Assembly (NCBI GenBank): GCA_964414785.1
Contig: CAYPXZ010000012.1
Span: 19,390 to 83,389 of the forward strand
Direction: 5' to 3'
Origin: Palsa-1447 sp964414785
Lineage (GTDB): Bacteria > Verrucomicrobiota > Verrucomicrobiia > Opitutales > Opitutaceae
DNA: 64,000 nucleotides
Part shown: one piece after another, positions 43,577-51,715 of the stretch
Layout: each line of letters starts with the position of its first letter
Position numbering within the stretch: the stretch's first letter is position 1
The notes under the pieces: generated by a model
What the model saw: the letters and a program-made list of their open reading frames with translations, nothing else
Database searches by the model: none
What the model was told of the DNA's origin: nothing
Made by a program: the position numbers and the translations under genes

Positions 43577-44032
43577 TCACGCCGGAACGGCGCGCGCGGC
43601 AAGCATGGGCAGGAAGGCCTTCCGGTACTTCCAGGCCAGGTAGAGCTCGAGGGCCAGGAAGACGACGGCGATCGGCAGGCCGGTCCGTTCAAGGACGCAA
43701 TGGAACGCCAACGAGTTCACGATGAAGGGCGCAAACAGCGCGAGCCCGAGAGGCACGAAGCGGTTCGACACAAGGGATGCGCCCACCGCGAGGTGCGTCG
43801 CGCCGATCAGCTGCATCATGTAACCGCTCTTCACGAGCGCTGCAACGAACCCGGCGGCGCCCTCGGGCATCGGCGTCGTGGGCTGCGGGATGAAGTTCAG
43901 GAAGGCGTTCAGCCCGAAGACAAGGAGCGGCAGGCCCATGAGGAACCGCGCGATCGCGGGGAAATGGCGGGTGAACGACTTCTTCGGCTGCTCCGGGCCT
44001 TCGCCCGCGCGGGGGTTTGATTCTGCATTCAT
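43577..44032 (-). CDS. DoxX-like small membrane protein
   Basis: A 151-residue protein with a charged 20-residue N-terminus and four hydrophobic segments: AIARFLMGLPLLVFGLNAFLNF, MMQLIGATHLAVGASL, VPLGLALFAPFIVNSLAF and GLPIAVVFLALELYLAW. Order and length suggest a DoxX/DoxD-like membrane protein. The identity is based on overall shape and is not certain. Function is unknown. It is 49 bp downstream of the thioesterase gene start on the same strand, an unlikely but possible co-transcribed pair. Confidence 0.6.
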   Translation of the reverse strand: MNAESNPRAGEGPEQPKKSFTRHFPAIARFLMGLPLLVFGLNAFLNFIPQPTTPMPEGAAGFVAALVKSGYMMQLIGATHLAVGASLVSNRFVPLGLALFAPFIVNSLAFHCVLERTGLPIAVVFLALELYLAWKYRKAFLPMLAARAVPA

Positions 44033-44253
44033 GGGTACCTTTATTTTGGAGTCGGGCCGGGACGATCCCCGGCCTGGGTGGGGACCCGTCTGGCCTTGTT
44101 CTTCACGCTTGGCAACGCTCCGTTGGCCGCTGGCTGGGCGCGTCCCACGGTTTTCCGCGGTTTACACCCGCCCCAAGTGGGCCTACTTCAATCCGCAACC
44201 CCGTGCGGCCGATCCGCGGACATGGCCGCTTCCGACCGTAGCCCTTTCCCTTC

Positions 44254-45573
44254 ATGAAGACCCGCATCTACTGGTGGTCCGTCACCGCCGCCCTCGCCGG
44301 ATTCCTCTTCGGCTTCGACACGGTCGTCATCTCCGGCGCGGAGCAGACGATCCAGTCGCTTTGGGGGCTGAGCGCCGCGGTCCACGGCGTGGCCTTGGCC
44401 TCGGCCCTCTACGGGACCGTGGTCGGCTCGCTCATCGGCAGCTGGCCGACCGACCGGTTCGGGCGGAAGGCGACGCTCATGGCGATCGGCGTCCTCTACC
44501 TCGTGTCCGCGGTCGGGTGCGGCTTTGCCTGGAACGTGGCCTCGTTCATCGCAGCGAGGCTCATCGGGGGCCTTGGCATCGGCATCTCGACCGTGGTGGC
44601 GCCGCTCTACATCTCGGAGATCGCGCCCCCGGCATTCAGGGGGAGGCTGGCGGGCATGTTCCAGTTCAACATCGTCTTCGGGATCATCGTCGCCTTCGTC
44701 TCGAACTACCTGCTCAAGGACGTCGGGGAGAACGCCTGGCGCTGGATGCTCGGCGTCGCCGCCTTCCCCTCGGTCGTCTACACGGTCATGTGCTTCGGGC
44801 TGCCCGAGAGCCCGCGCTGGCTCCTGAGCCGCAGGCAGGACCGCGAGGGCGGGATCCGGATGCTCCAATTGATCACGCCGGAGCGGCCCCTGGCCGACAT
44901 CGAGGCGGATGCCGATGCGATCATGGCCGCGTCCCACGAGAAGGTGGAGACGGGCGAGTTCTGGTCGCGCCGGCTCAAGACCCCGATCCTCCTGGCCGTG
45001 ATGGTCGCGTTCTTCAACCAGCTCTCGGGGATCAACGCCGTCCTGTATTTTGCCCCGCGGATCTTCGAAATGGCCGGGCTCGGCGCCAAGGCCGCGCTGC
45101 TCCAGTCGGTCGGGATAGGGATCACGAACCTCATCTTCACGTTCGCCGGCCTCTGGCTGATCGACAGGGTGGGGCGCAGGACGCTCCTCTACATCGGGTC
45201 CTTCGGGTACATCCTCTCCCTCGGCCTCACGTCGTGGGCATTCTTCACCTCGCACTTCGCCCTCGTGCCGCCTTGCCTCTTCGCCTTCATCGCGGCGCAT
45301 TCCATCGGCCAGGGCACGGTCATCTGGGTGCTGATCTCCGAGATATTCCCCAACAGGCACCGGGCCACCGGCCAGGCCCTGGGAAGCTTCACGCACTGGA
45401 TCTTCGCGGCGCTCCTGACGACCTTCTTCCCGAGCATGGTTTCGGCCTTCGCGCCCGGCTACGTCTTCATGTTCTTCTGCGCGATGATGGTCCTCCAGCT
45501 GATCTGGGTTAAGCTGATGGTGCCGGAGACGAAGGGGGCCTCGCTGGAGGTGATCGAGCACCAGCTCACCTGA
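44254..45573 (+). CDS. Sugar porter family MFS transporter
   Basis: A 439-residue, 12-TM sugar:H+ symporter. Signatures are LAGFLFGFDTVVISGAEQ in TM1, SWPTDRFGRKATL (RxGRR-type loop 2-3), ARLIGGLGIGIS, PLYISEIAPPAFRGRL, the PESPRWLL motif after TM6, NQLSGINAVLYFAPRIF in TM7, WLIDRVGRRTLL and the PETKGASLE ending. These place it in the XylE/AraE/IolT group, carrying a pentose, hexose or inositol. The gene is followed 7 bp later by a tiny Cys-rich gene, likely co-transcribed. Confidence 0.9.
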   Translation: MKTRIYWWSVTAALAGFLFGFDTVVISGAEQTIQSLWGLSAAVHGVALASALYGTVVGSLIGSWPTDRFGRKATLMAIGVLYLVSAVGCGFAWNVASFIAARLIGGLGIGISTVVAPLYISEIAPPAFRGRLAGMFQFNIVFGIIVAFVSNYLLKDVGENAWRWMLGVAAFPSVVYTVMCFGLPESPRWLLSRRQDREGGIRMLQLITPERPLADIEADADAIMAASHEKVETGEFWSRRLKTPILLAVMVAFFNQLSGINAVLYFAPRIFEMAGLGAKAALLQSVGIGITNLIFTFAGLWLIDRVGRRTLLYIGSFGYILSLGLTSWAFFTSHFALVPPCLFAFIAAHSIGQGTVIWVLISEIFPNRHRATGQALGSFTHWIFAALLTTFFPSMVSAFAPGYVFMFFCAMMVLQLIWVKLMVPETKGASLEVIEHQLT

Positions 45574-45580
45574 GCTCAGG

Positions 45581-45793
45581 ATGAGCTTCTTCTGCCCCCA
45601 TTTCAGGAACGAGGACGAGCAGTGCCTCCGCCTTTACGCGGATTGCGTGCCCGGGCGCCGCGGATGCGTGCTTGAGGGCAACGGAACCTTCGCCGTCCCG
45701 GCCGAGGCCCGCGTGCGCGAGCGCGAGCGGGAGAAGGAGGGGGCGGCCGCGGCCAGGATCCTAGGCGGGAAACCGAAGGCCGGCCGGCATTGA
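45581..45793 (+). CDS. Small Cys-rich protein
   Basis: A 70-residue predicted protein 7 bp after the sugar porter. Its first 30 residues hold four cysteines in a CPHFRNEDEQC...DCVPGRRGC pattern, which could bind a metal ion. A Glu/Arg-rich helix (EARVREREREKEGAAAARIL) follows, and the tail is basic. An AGG lies 2 nt before the ATG. Similar short proteins occur in Verrucomicrobiota, from memory, but no function is known. The spacing and the ordered Cys pattern argue that it is real. Confidence 0.6.
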   Translation: MSFFCPHFRNEDEQCLRLYADCVPGRRGCVLEGNGTFAVPAEARVREREREKEGAAAARILGGKPKAGRH

Positions 45794-45826
45794 CCCCCCC
45801 CGGGGTTCCGGCGCGGGGCGTTCGCC

Positions 45827-47071
45827 TCAATCCTCCGCCGGAAGGGCCGGAGCCGCGAGCCCGGCCTCCTCGGCCTCGTGCTGCTCGCGCGCGAGCCACA
45901 GCAGGAGGAAGGCCGCGGCGCAGACGCCCGCGCAGACGATGAAGACCGCGCGGTGCCCGAGGCTGCTGGCAAGCGACCCAAAGCAGAGGTAGCCGATCGT
46001 GGAGCCTATCCGGTTGGCGTTGGTGTAGAGGTTTGTCGCCGTGCCGGGCTGGCTTGGGATGTAGCCCTGGAAGAACGTGATCGCGATGCCCGACACGATG
46101 GCGACCATCGCGGCGCTCAGTATCTGGACCGGGTAGATGTGCCAGGGGGCCTGCACCTGGGCCAGGAGCGCATAGTAGGCGACGGCGATGATCACGCCGA
46201 GGCGGATCAGGGGCCCGGGCCTGCCCCTCGATGCGAGGAGCCCGAAGAGGAGCATGAACGGCAGCTCGAAGACCGGCGCCACGCTGTAGGCGATCCCCAC
46301 CTGCTGCTGCGACCCGCCGAGCGTGTGCAGGATCATGAGGGGAAGGTTCATCATGCCCATCGTCATGCAGACGAAGACCAGCACGAAGGCCGAGAAGTAG
46401 CAGAGGAGATCGGACCTGCGCAGAAGGCGGCCCAAGGGAACGCGCGCCGCCAGGGCCACGGCGGTTGGGGGCCGGGAGGGGATGAAGAACCACACGATCA
46501 GCAGCAGGAGGAAGAAGAAGGACGCGCAGATCAGGAAGGTCCCCCTGAAGGAGTAGCGGATCATGACCCACGCCGCCACGGCTGGCCCGATGGTCCACGC
46601 CAGGGACAGGACCAGCCGGTAGATGTTCATGTAGAGCGGCGCCTCCTCGGTCGGCACCCCGTGCCGGTCTATGGCCTCCCGGGCGTAGGCGAAGAGCTGC
46701 GAGAACGTGATCGAGGCGATGCCAAGCGCCACGGAGCCGATCACCGTCAGCCCCACGACGTCGCGAACGAAGGCGAAGCCCGCGTAGCCCGCGGTCCCGA
46801 ACGCGCAGCCGAGCAGCAGGATGGCCCTCCTGCTGAACCTCGTGTCGGACCACCGGGCAAGGATCGTGCTGATGACGATCCCGGCAACCGACGTGATCGT
46901 CATGAACACGCCGAACGTCCAGTTCGACATGCCGCACTCGATCGTGCCGAACATCGAGTAGAACGGGGCGACGAACGAGAAGGCGAGGCCAAGCAGGAGG
47001 TTGCACACCAGGACGACGGTCAGGTCACGGTGGGCCAGAAGGGTGCGCAGGGGGACGAGGATGCTTTGCAT
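45827..47071 (-). CDS. MFS transporter, SetA/sugar-efflux-like
   Basis: A 414-residue 12-TM MFS protein. It begins LRTLLAHRDLTVVLVCNLLLGLAFSFVAPFYSMFGTIECGMSNWTFGVFM. The loop 2-3 motif is STILARWSDTRFSRRAILLLG, and the second half contains GSQQQVGIAYSVAPVFELPFML and FFQGYIPSQPGTATNLYTNANRIGSTIGY. The last block resembles the SetA/SetB sugar-efflux transporters. It could export sugars or sugar analogues. The assignment to SetA-type is moderate, while MFS is certain. Confidence 0.78.
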   Translation of the reverse strand: MQSILVPLRTLLAHRDLTVVLVCNLLLGLAFSFVAPFYSMFGTIECGMSNWTFGVFMTITSVAGIVISTILARWSDTRFSRRAILLLGCAFGTAGYAGFAFVRDVVGLTVIGSVALGIASITFSQLFAYAREAIDRHGVPTEEAPLYMNIYRLVLSLAWTIGPAVAAWVMIRYSFRGTFLICASFFFLLLLIVWFFIPSRPPTAVALAARVPLGRLLRRSDLLCYFSAFVLVFVCMTMGMMNLPLMILHTLGGSQQQVGIAYSVAPVFELPFMLLFGLLASRGRPGPLIRLGVIIAVAYYALLAQVQAPWHIYPVQILSAAMVAIVSGIAITFFQGYIPSQPGTATNLYTNANRIGSTIGYLCFGSLASSLGHRAVFIVCAGVCAAAFLLLWLAREQHEAEEAGLAAPALPAED

Positions 47072-47226
47072 CTATTATGTGGGTGCTTTTGCGAAGGTCC
47101 GCCCATGGCAGACTTGCGGAACCCCAGGCGCCCGCTCCCCGCACAAACGATACCCGCCGAGACGAGAACAGATTGGCGGAACGGACCGCAAGCCAACTCG
47201 TGGGCCCGCCGGGGCGCCGCGCCCGG

Positions 47227-48162
47227 TCAGGTGTTCTCGGGGAGCCCGGAGGGCCAGGTGACGTCCTGGATGGGTTTCAGTATCCGTTGCACTCCAAGGA
47301 GAAGCTCCTGGTCGAGCGGCTCCTCGATGTCGCGGATATTCTGGAGGATCCGGCTCGGGCTCGCGGTGCCGACGACATGGGTCGCGATGTCCGGGCAGGC
47401 GACCGAGAACTGCAGCGCGAGCCGGCTCAGGTCGCCCCCGCGGCTCTCACAATAACGCGCAGCTTCGGCGCACCGGGCCCTCACGTCCGCCGGCGCGGGA
47501 TGCCACGAGGGCGGCCCTTCCGAGCTAAGGAGGCGCATCGCCATGGGGGCGGAATTGATGATCCCAATCCCCCGCTCCCCCAGGTAGGGCAGGAGGGACG
47601 AAAGCGACGTGTCGTTCAGGCAATAATGGCAATAGGACTGGACCTGGTCGACCTGCACCCGGTCGATCACCTGCCGGAACAGCCTGAGCGGCAGGCACGT
47701 GATGCCGACAAAGCGCGCCTTTCCCGCGGCCTGCACCCGGCGCAACGCCGGCAGGGTCTCGGTGACGATCTGCTCGATGCTGCCAAACTCCATGTCGTGG
47801 ACCTGGATGAAGTCCAGGTGGTCGACCCCGAGGCGCGAGAGGCTCTCGTCCACGCTTTGGGTGACGCGCTTGGCCGAGAAATCAAAATCCTCCGCCTTGT
47901 AGCCGTAGCGCCCCACCTTCGTGGCGAGGATGTACTTCTCCCTGGGGATCCCGCGCAGCGCCCTGCCGAGGACCAACTCCGCCTTCGTGAGGCCGTAGAA
48001 CGGGGCCGTGTCGATCAGGTTTATCCCATGCTCGAGGGCGACATGCACCGTGCGTATCCCCTCGGCCTCGTCGACGTCGCGGAACACCGAGCCGAGCGAG
48101 GATCCGCCAAGGCCGATCACGGAGACCTTGACCCCGGTTCTGCCGAGGATCCGGTATTTCAT
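47227..48162 (-). CDS. Aldo/keto reductase, L-fucose/L-galactose dehydrogenase-like
   Basis: A 311-residue NAD(P)-dependent reductase of the AKR fold. It starts MKYRILGRTGVKVSVIGLGGSSLGSVF. The catalytic tetrad is seen as Asp/Tyr in LIDTAPFYG, Lys in ILATKVGRYG and His in FIQVHDMEFGS. The FDFSAKRVTQSVDESLSRLGVDHLDFI block is typical of L-fucose/L-galactose dehydrogenase-like AKRs. It lies 5 bp after fucP, so it probably oxidises imported L-fucose to the lactone in the non-phosphorylating route. The frame continues upstream through fucP sequence, so the ATG at 48162 is chosen. Confidence 0.87.
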   Translation of the reverse strand: MKYRILGRTGVKVSVIGLGGSSLGSVFRDVDEAEGIRTVHVALEHGINLIDTAPFYGLTKAELVLGRALRGIPREKYILATKVGRYGYKAEDFDFSAKRVTQSVDESLSRLGVDHLDFIQVHDMEFGSIEQIVTETLPALRRVQAAGKARFVGITCLPLRLFRQVIDRVQVDQVQSYCHYCLNDTSLSSLLPYLGERGIGIINSAPMAMRLLSSEGPPSWHPAPADVRARCAEAARYCESRGGDLSRLALQFSVACPDIATHVVGTASPSRILQNIRDIEEPLDQELLLGVQRILKPIQDVTWPSGLPENT

Positions 48163-48167
48163 GGGCG

Positions 48168-49508
48168 CTATCCGGACCGCGCCCCCGAGGGGAGCCGGCC
48201 GGACCTGCTCAGGCTCGGCCACGCGTAGCCGTAAACCGAGACGAAGGCGAAGCAGCCGAGCGGGACGGCGAACGCCCGCGACATCCCGTAGAGGTCGCCG
48301 ACGTGCCCCATTAGCTTCGGCAGGATCGCGCCCCCCATGATGGCCATGACGATGAAGGACGACGCCTTCCTCGAGCGCGGACCCAGGCCGTGGATGCCCA
48401 GGGCGAAGATCGTCGGGAACATGATCGACATGAAGAAGTAGCTCAGGAACACGCAGGCCACCGAGATCCACCCCAGCTTGGCGACGACCAAGAGGCAGAT
48501 GACGACGTTGATGAGGCCGTAGAGCCCGAGCACGTTGTGCGCGGCAAACCTCCTGAGTATCGCCGATCCGCTGAACCGGCCCGCCAGGAAGCAGAAGAAG
48601 CCGAGGGATGCCAGGTTTGCCGCGCCCTTGTCGCTGAGGACCAGGCTGCCCCCGCTGCCCGGCTCGAGCCACGACTTCAGGAACCCCGACGCCAGGGACG
48701 CCGGCAAGGGCGGCGCCTGCGTCGTGATATAGTTGATGAAGAAGCTGAAGATGCCGGCCTGCGCCGCGACGTAGAGGAACTGCGCGGCGACGGCCATGAC
48801 GAAGTGGGGATGCGCCCAGATGGAGCGCGCCGCGCCCGGCGCGGATTCCTCCTGCCCGTATTCGTCCTCCGCCTTGAGGTCGGGGATCGGGGCGAAGAGG
48901 AAGACGACGGCCAGGACCAGGACCAGAAGGCCCACGGCGGCGTAGGGAATCCAGAGCGTCGCCGAGCCCGTGCTGGCGCCGCTCGAGTCCTTGCCGTAGA
49001 AGAAGGCCGCGCCCGCGATGGGGCCCCCGATCCAGCCAATCCCGTTGCACGACTGCGCGAGGTTAATCCGGGAGGCGGCGTAGCGCGGCGGTCCGAGCAC
49101 CGTGGTGTAGGGGTTGGCTATCGTCTCCAGGAAGGTCAGGCCGGCCGCGATGACGCTGACGCCCACAAGGAAGGCCCAGAAGGCGGCGATCTTCGTTGCC
49201 GGGATGAACCAGAAGCCTCCCACGGCGACCATCAGGAGCCCGGTGATGATGCCGGCCTTGTACCCCAGCTTGGTGGCCAGCCATCCGGCGGGCAGGGCCA
49301 TCAGGAAATAGCCGAGGTAGTGCGCGAACTGCACCCACGCGGACTGGGCCAGCGTCAGCTTGAGCTCGGTCTGGAAGTGCTTGTCCATGACGTCGATCAT
49401 GCCGTTGCAGAAGCCCCAGAGCAGGAACAGCGAGCTGACGAGGACGAAGGTGACGACCACGTTCCTCCCGTCCGCCAGCTGGAACATCCCTTTCTTTTGA
49501 TTATCCAT
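48168..49508 (-). CDS. fucP: L-fucose:H+ symporter (FHS family)
   Basis: A 446-residue 12-TM transporter of the fucose:galactose:glucose:H+ symporter family. Its landmarks are FLLWGFCNGMIDVMDKHFQTELKLTLAQSAWVQFAHYLGYFLMALPAGWL in the first TMs, FLETIANPYTTVLGPPRYAASRINLAQSCNGIGWIGGP in TM4-5, and MSIMFPTIFALGIHGLGPRSRKASSF in the second half. Two features of known FucP are kept: the acidic residue in the first TM region (Asp in GMIDVMDKH) and the Glu in FLETIANPY. The frame extends upstream to 49793 with proline/arginine-rich filler. The next gene oxidises fucose, so L-fucose is the likely substrate. Confidence 0.9.
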   Translation of the reverse strand: MDNQKKGMFQLADGRNVVVTFVLVSSLFLLWGFCNGMIDVMDKHFQTELKLTLAQSAWVQFAHYLGYFLMALPAGWLATKLGYKAGIITGLLMVAVGGFWFIPATKIAAFWAFLVGVSVIAAGLTFLETIANPYTTVLGPPRYAASRINLAQSCNGIGWIGGPIAGAAFFYGKDSSGASTGSATLWIPYAAVGLLVLVLAVVFLFAPIPDLKAEDEYGQEESAPGAARSIWAHPHFVMAVAAQFLYVAAQAGIFSFFINYITTQAPPLPASLASGFLKSWLEPGSGGSLVLSDKGAANLASLGFFCFLAGRFSGSAILRRFAAHNVLGLYGLINVVICLLVVAKLGWISVACVFLSYFFMSIMFPTIFALGIHGLGPRSRKASSFIVMAIMGGAILPKLMGHVGDLYGMSRAFAVPLGCFAFVSVYGYAWPSLSRSGRLPSGARSG

Positions 49509-49779
49509 GGTGTGCGTCGTGCCGTTTCGAAGTGGGGCGCGGGAGGGCGCCGGCCTTTGGGGAAGATGGGGGTTGGTGGCGCGGCTCTCGGCCTCCGGGG
49601 CGCGCCGGGGAATCTGGGGCGAAGGCAAGGTAGTAGAGGGCACCGCGGGGCCCGTGCAGAGCAAAAACTGACGGGCGGCGCGTGTTTTTGATGGAACCTC
49701 GGGGAGGGCTGGATTCCGGGCCCCCTGGGGGGCCGGGCATTGGAATTGACTAATCATACCGGAGTTCTTCGCTGAAACC

Positions 49780-50226
49780 GTGGCTGATTCCACCGACCCG
49801 TCAGCGAAGACGCCCCGGCACCTGTGGGTGATCGGGGTAGTCGCCCTGCTCTGGAACTCGGTCGGTGCGCTGGACTTCGTGATGACCCAGACCCGGAACG
49901 AGGCCTACCTGAAGGGGCTCACGGCCGCGCAGAGGGATTATTACCTCGGATATCCCCTGTGGGTCGTGGTCGCTTGGGGGATCGCCGTCTGGGGCGGCGT
50001 TTTGGGTTCACTCCTTCTCCTGCTGCGCCGGCGCGTGGCGATCCCCCTCTTCCTCGCATCCGTCGCCTGCATCGTCCTCACGGACATCTATATTTACGCC
50101 CTTTCAGGCGGGCTGAAGATCATGGGTACGGCGGGTGACCTCGCCTTTGGCGGCGTCATCCTGCTGATCGGTATGCTCCTTTTGGCCTACGCCCGGGGCA
50201 TGGGCCGGCGCGGCGTGCTGCGCTGA
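49780..50226 (+). CDS. Small integral membrane protein, unknown
   Basis: A 148-residue protein starting at GTG (49780), with four hydrophobic segments: LWVIGVVALLWNSVGALDFVM, PLWVVVAWGIAVWGGVLGSLLLLL, AIPLFLASVACIVLTDIYIYALS and DLAFGGVILLIGMLLLAYA. Short proteins with the LWNxxGAxDFxMTQ opening are frequent in proteobacteria and others as sugar-transporter-like or hypothetical membrane proteins. Function is unknown. It is convergent with the POT transporter, with 21 bp between stops. Confidence 0.75.
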   Translation: MADSTDPSAKTPRHLWVIGVVALLWNSVGALDFVMTQTRNEAYLKGLTAAQRDYYLGYPLWVVVAWGIAVWGGVLGSLLLLLRRRVAIPLFLASVACIVLTDIYIYALSGGLKIMGTAGDLAFGGVILLIGMLLLAYARGMGRRGVLR

Positions 50227-50247
50227 CCGGCGGGCCCGCGGCCCCGC

Positions 50248-51642
50248 TCACGGGTCGCCCGCGCCCTTGTCGAGAAGCAGGTGCCGGCCCAGCTTTGCGG
50301 CGACCAGCATGATGGCGCAGGCGGTGCCGACCAACGCGGCGTGCAGTAGCCAGAACTGCGTTCCCGGGATCCGATCCAGCAGGCCGCCGAGCCAGCCGAC
50401 CAGGTTGTTTCCCAGGAACAGGTGCAGGAGGTATATCCCCATCATCGTCCCCGCGATGGACCTGGGCGAAGCGCGGGCGTACAGGGCGAGGCCGACGGGA
50501 AACACGTTGGCGAAACCGATGCTGTTGAGGGTCTCGAACGCGAGCACCCAGCCGACGCTTGCCTTGTGGCCGGGGCTCGAGACCGTTGCCGCGGCCGCAA
50601 GGGCGAGCACGGCCACGGCGCTAAGGCCGAGGCCTATGGCTATCTTTACGATCTCGCTCGGCTCCTTGAACCGCCGCGACCACAGGCGCCAGAACGCCAC
50701 CACGGCGACGAGGCCCGAGACGCTGACCACGGAGTCGACCGTGATCAGCCACGTGGTCGGCATCGTGCGGCCGAAGAACACCAGGCTCACGTTGCTCGGC
50801 ACCCAGAGCATGTAGGCGTTGAAGATCTGCTGGTTGCCGACGGCGCCGATGGCGAGGACCGGCAGCAGGAGGACGAGCACGGTGACCGTCCTGCGCTCGT
50901 TGAGGGTCAAGCGGGGGCGCGCCGGCGAACCCGCGTGCGCCCGAGCGGGCTCCGGGGGCAGCCATTTTCTGCCGGACAGGTAGATCACGAGCGAAATCAG
51001 CATGCCGACGCCGGCGGCTCCGAAGCCGTAGTGCCAGCCGTAGACTTCCCCGAGCGTGCCCGCGATCAGCGGGGCGACGATGACGGCCGCATTGATGAAC
51101 AGGAAGTAGATCTGGAACGCGTCGGCCCGCCTGAGGTCGTCGGGCTTGTAAAGGGCCCCGACCTGGCTCGCGAGGTTCCCCTTGAAGAGCCCGACGCCGG
51201 TCAGCAGGCACAGGAGCGCGAACAGGAACGAGGCGTTGAAGGCCATCAGGAAGTGGCCGGCTGCCATCAGCAGCGCGCCGATCGTTATCGTGCGGGTCTT
51301 CCCGAGCCAGCGGTCGGCAATGAATCCGCCGGCGATCGGGGTCAGGTAAACGAGGCCGGTGTAGAGCCCGAAGATGGCCGAGGAGAGGGCGATGTTCGAC
51401 ATCGGGCCGCCGTAGACCCGCTCGAGCGCCGCGCGAAACGGGACGAACCCCGCGATGCGCTCCACGTGCCCCGGGAGCAGGAGCTGCCGCACCATGTACA
51501 GGACAAGCAGCGTCTGCATCCCGTAGTAGGAGAACCTCTCCCAGGCCTCCGTGAACGCGAGATAGCCGAGCCCGACGGGATGGCCCACGAAGGCGTGGTC
51601 GGTGTCCCGGGTCGCGCCGGCGGTGGCGGGTGTTTCGCGCAA
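50248..51642 (-). CDS. POT/PTR2-family peptide transporter
   Basis: A 464-residue proton-dependent oligopeptide transporter with about 12-14 TMs. The family motif ExxERFxYYG is seen as EAWERFSYYGMQTLLVLYM near residue 35, where the ExxER is part of the proton-coupling network. The second signature is LTPIAGGFIADRWLGKTRTI. LCLLTGVGLFKGNLASQVG and FQIYFLFINAAVI follow in order. It imports di- and tripeptides. No peptidase is adjacent, but the peptide ABC operon 15 kb away points to the same nutrition. Confidence 0.9.
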   Translation of the reverse strand: MRETPATAGATRDTDHAFVGHPVGLGYLAFTEAWERFSYYGMQTLLVLYMVRQLLLPGHVERIAGFVPFRAALERVYGGPMSNIALSSAIFGLYTGLVYLTPIAGGFIADRWLGKTRTITIGALLMAAGHFLMAFNASFLFALLCLLTGVGLFKGNLASQVGALYKPDDLRRADAFQIYFLFINAAVIVAPLIAGTLGEVYGWHYGFGAAGVGMLISLVIYLSGRKWLPPEPARAHAGSPARPRLTLNERRTVTVLVLLLPVLAIGAVGNQQIFNAYMLWVPSNVSLVFFGRTMPTTWLITVDSVVSVSGLVAVVAFWRLWSRRFKEPSEIVKIAIGLGLSAVAVLALAAAATVSSPGHKASVGWVLAFETLNSIGFANVFPVGLALYARASPRSIAGTMMGIYLLHLFLGNNLVGWLGGLLDRIPGTQFWLLHAALVGTACAIMLVAAKLGRHLLLDKGAGDP

Positions 51643-51715
51643 GGCCGCACAATCAACAAACGCCCCGGGCCTTGCAAGAAACCCCTTTCAGCCGACCGCG
51701 CTCCCGTTCACAGCC

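Noticed and set aside
45827..49508. Possible single large sugar-transport operon of SetA-like, AKR and FucP genes
   Set aside because: The AKR and FucP are 5 bp apart, but the SetA-like gene is separated by 155 bp, so only the first two are treated as an operon.
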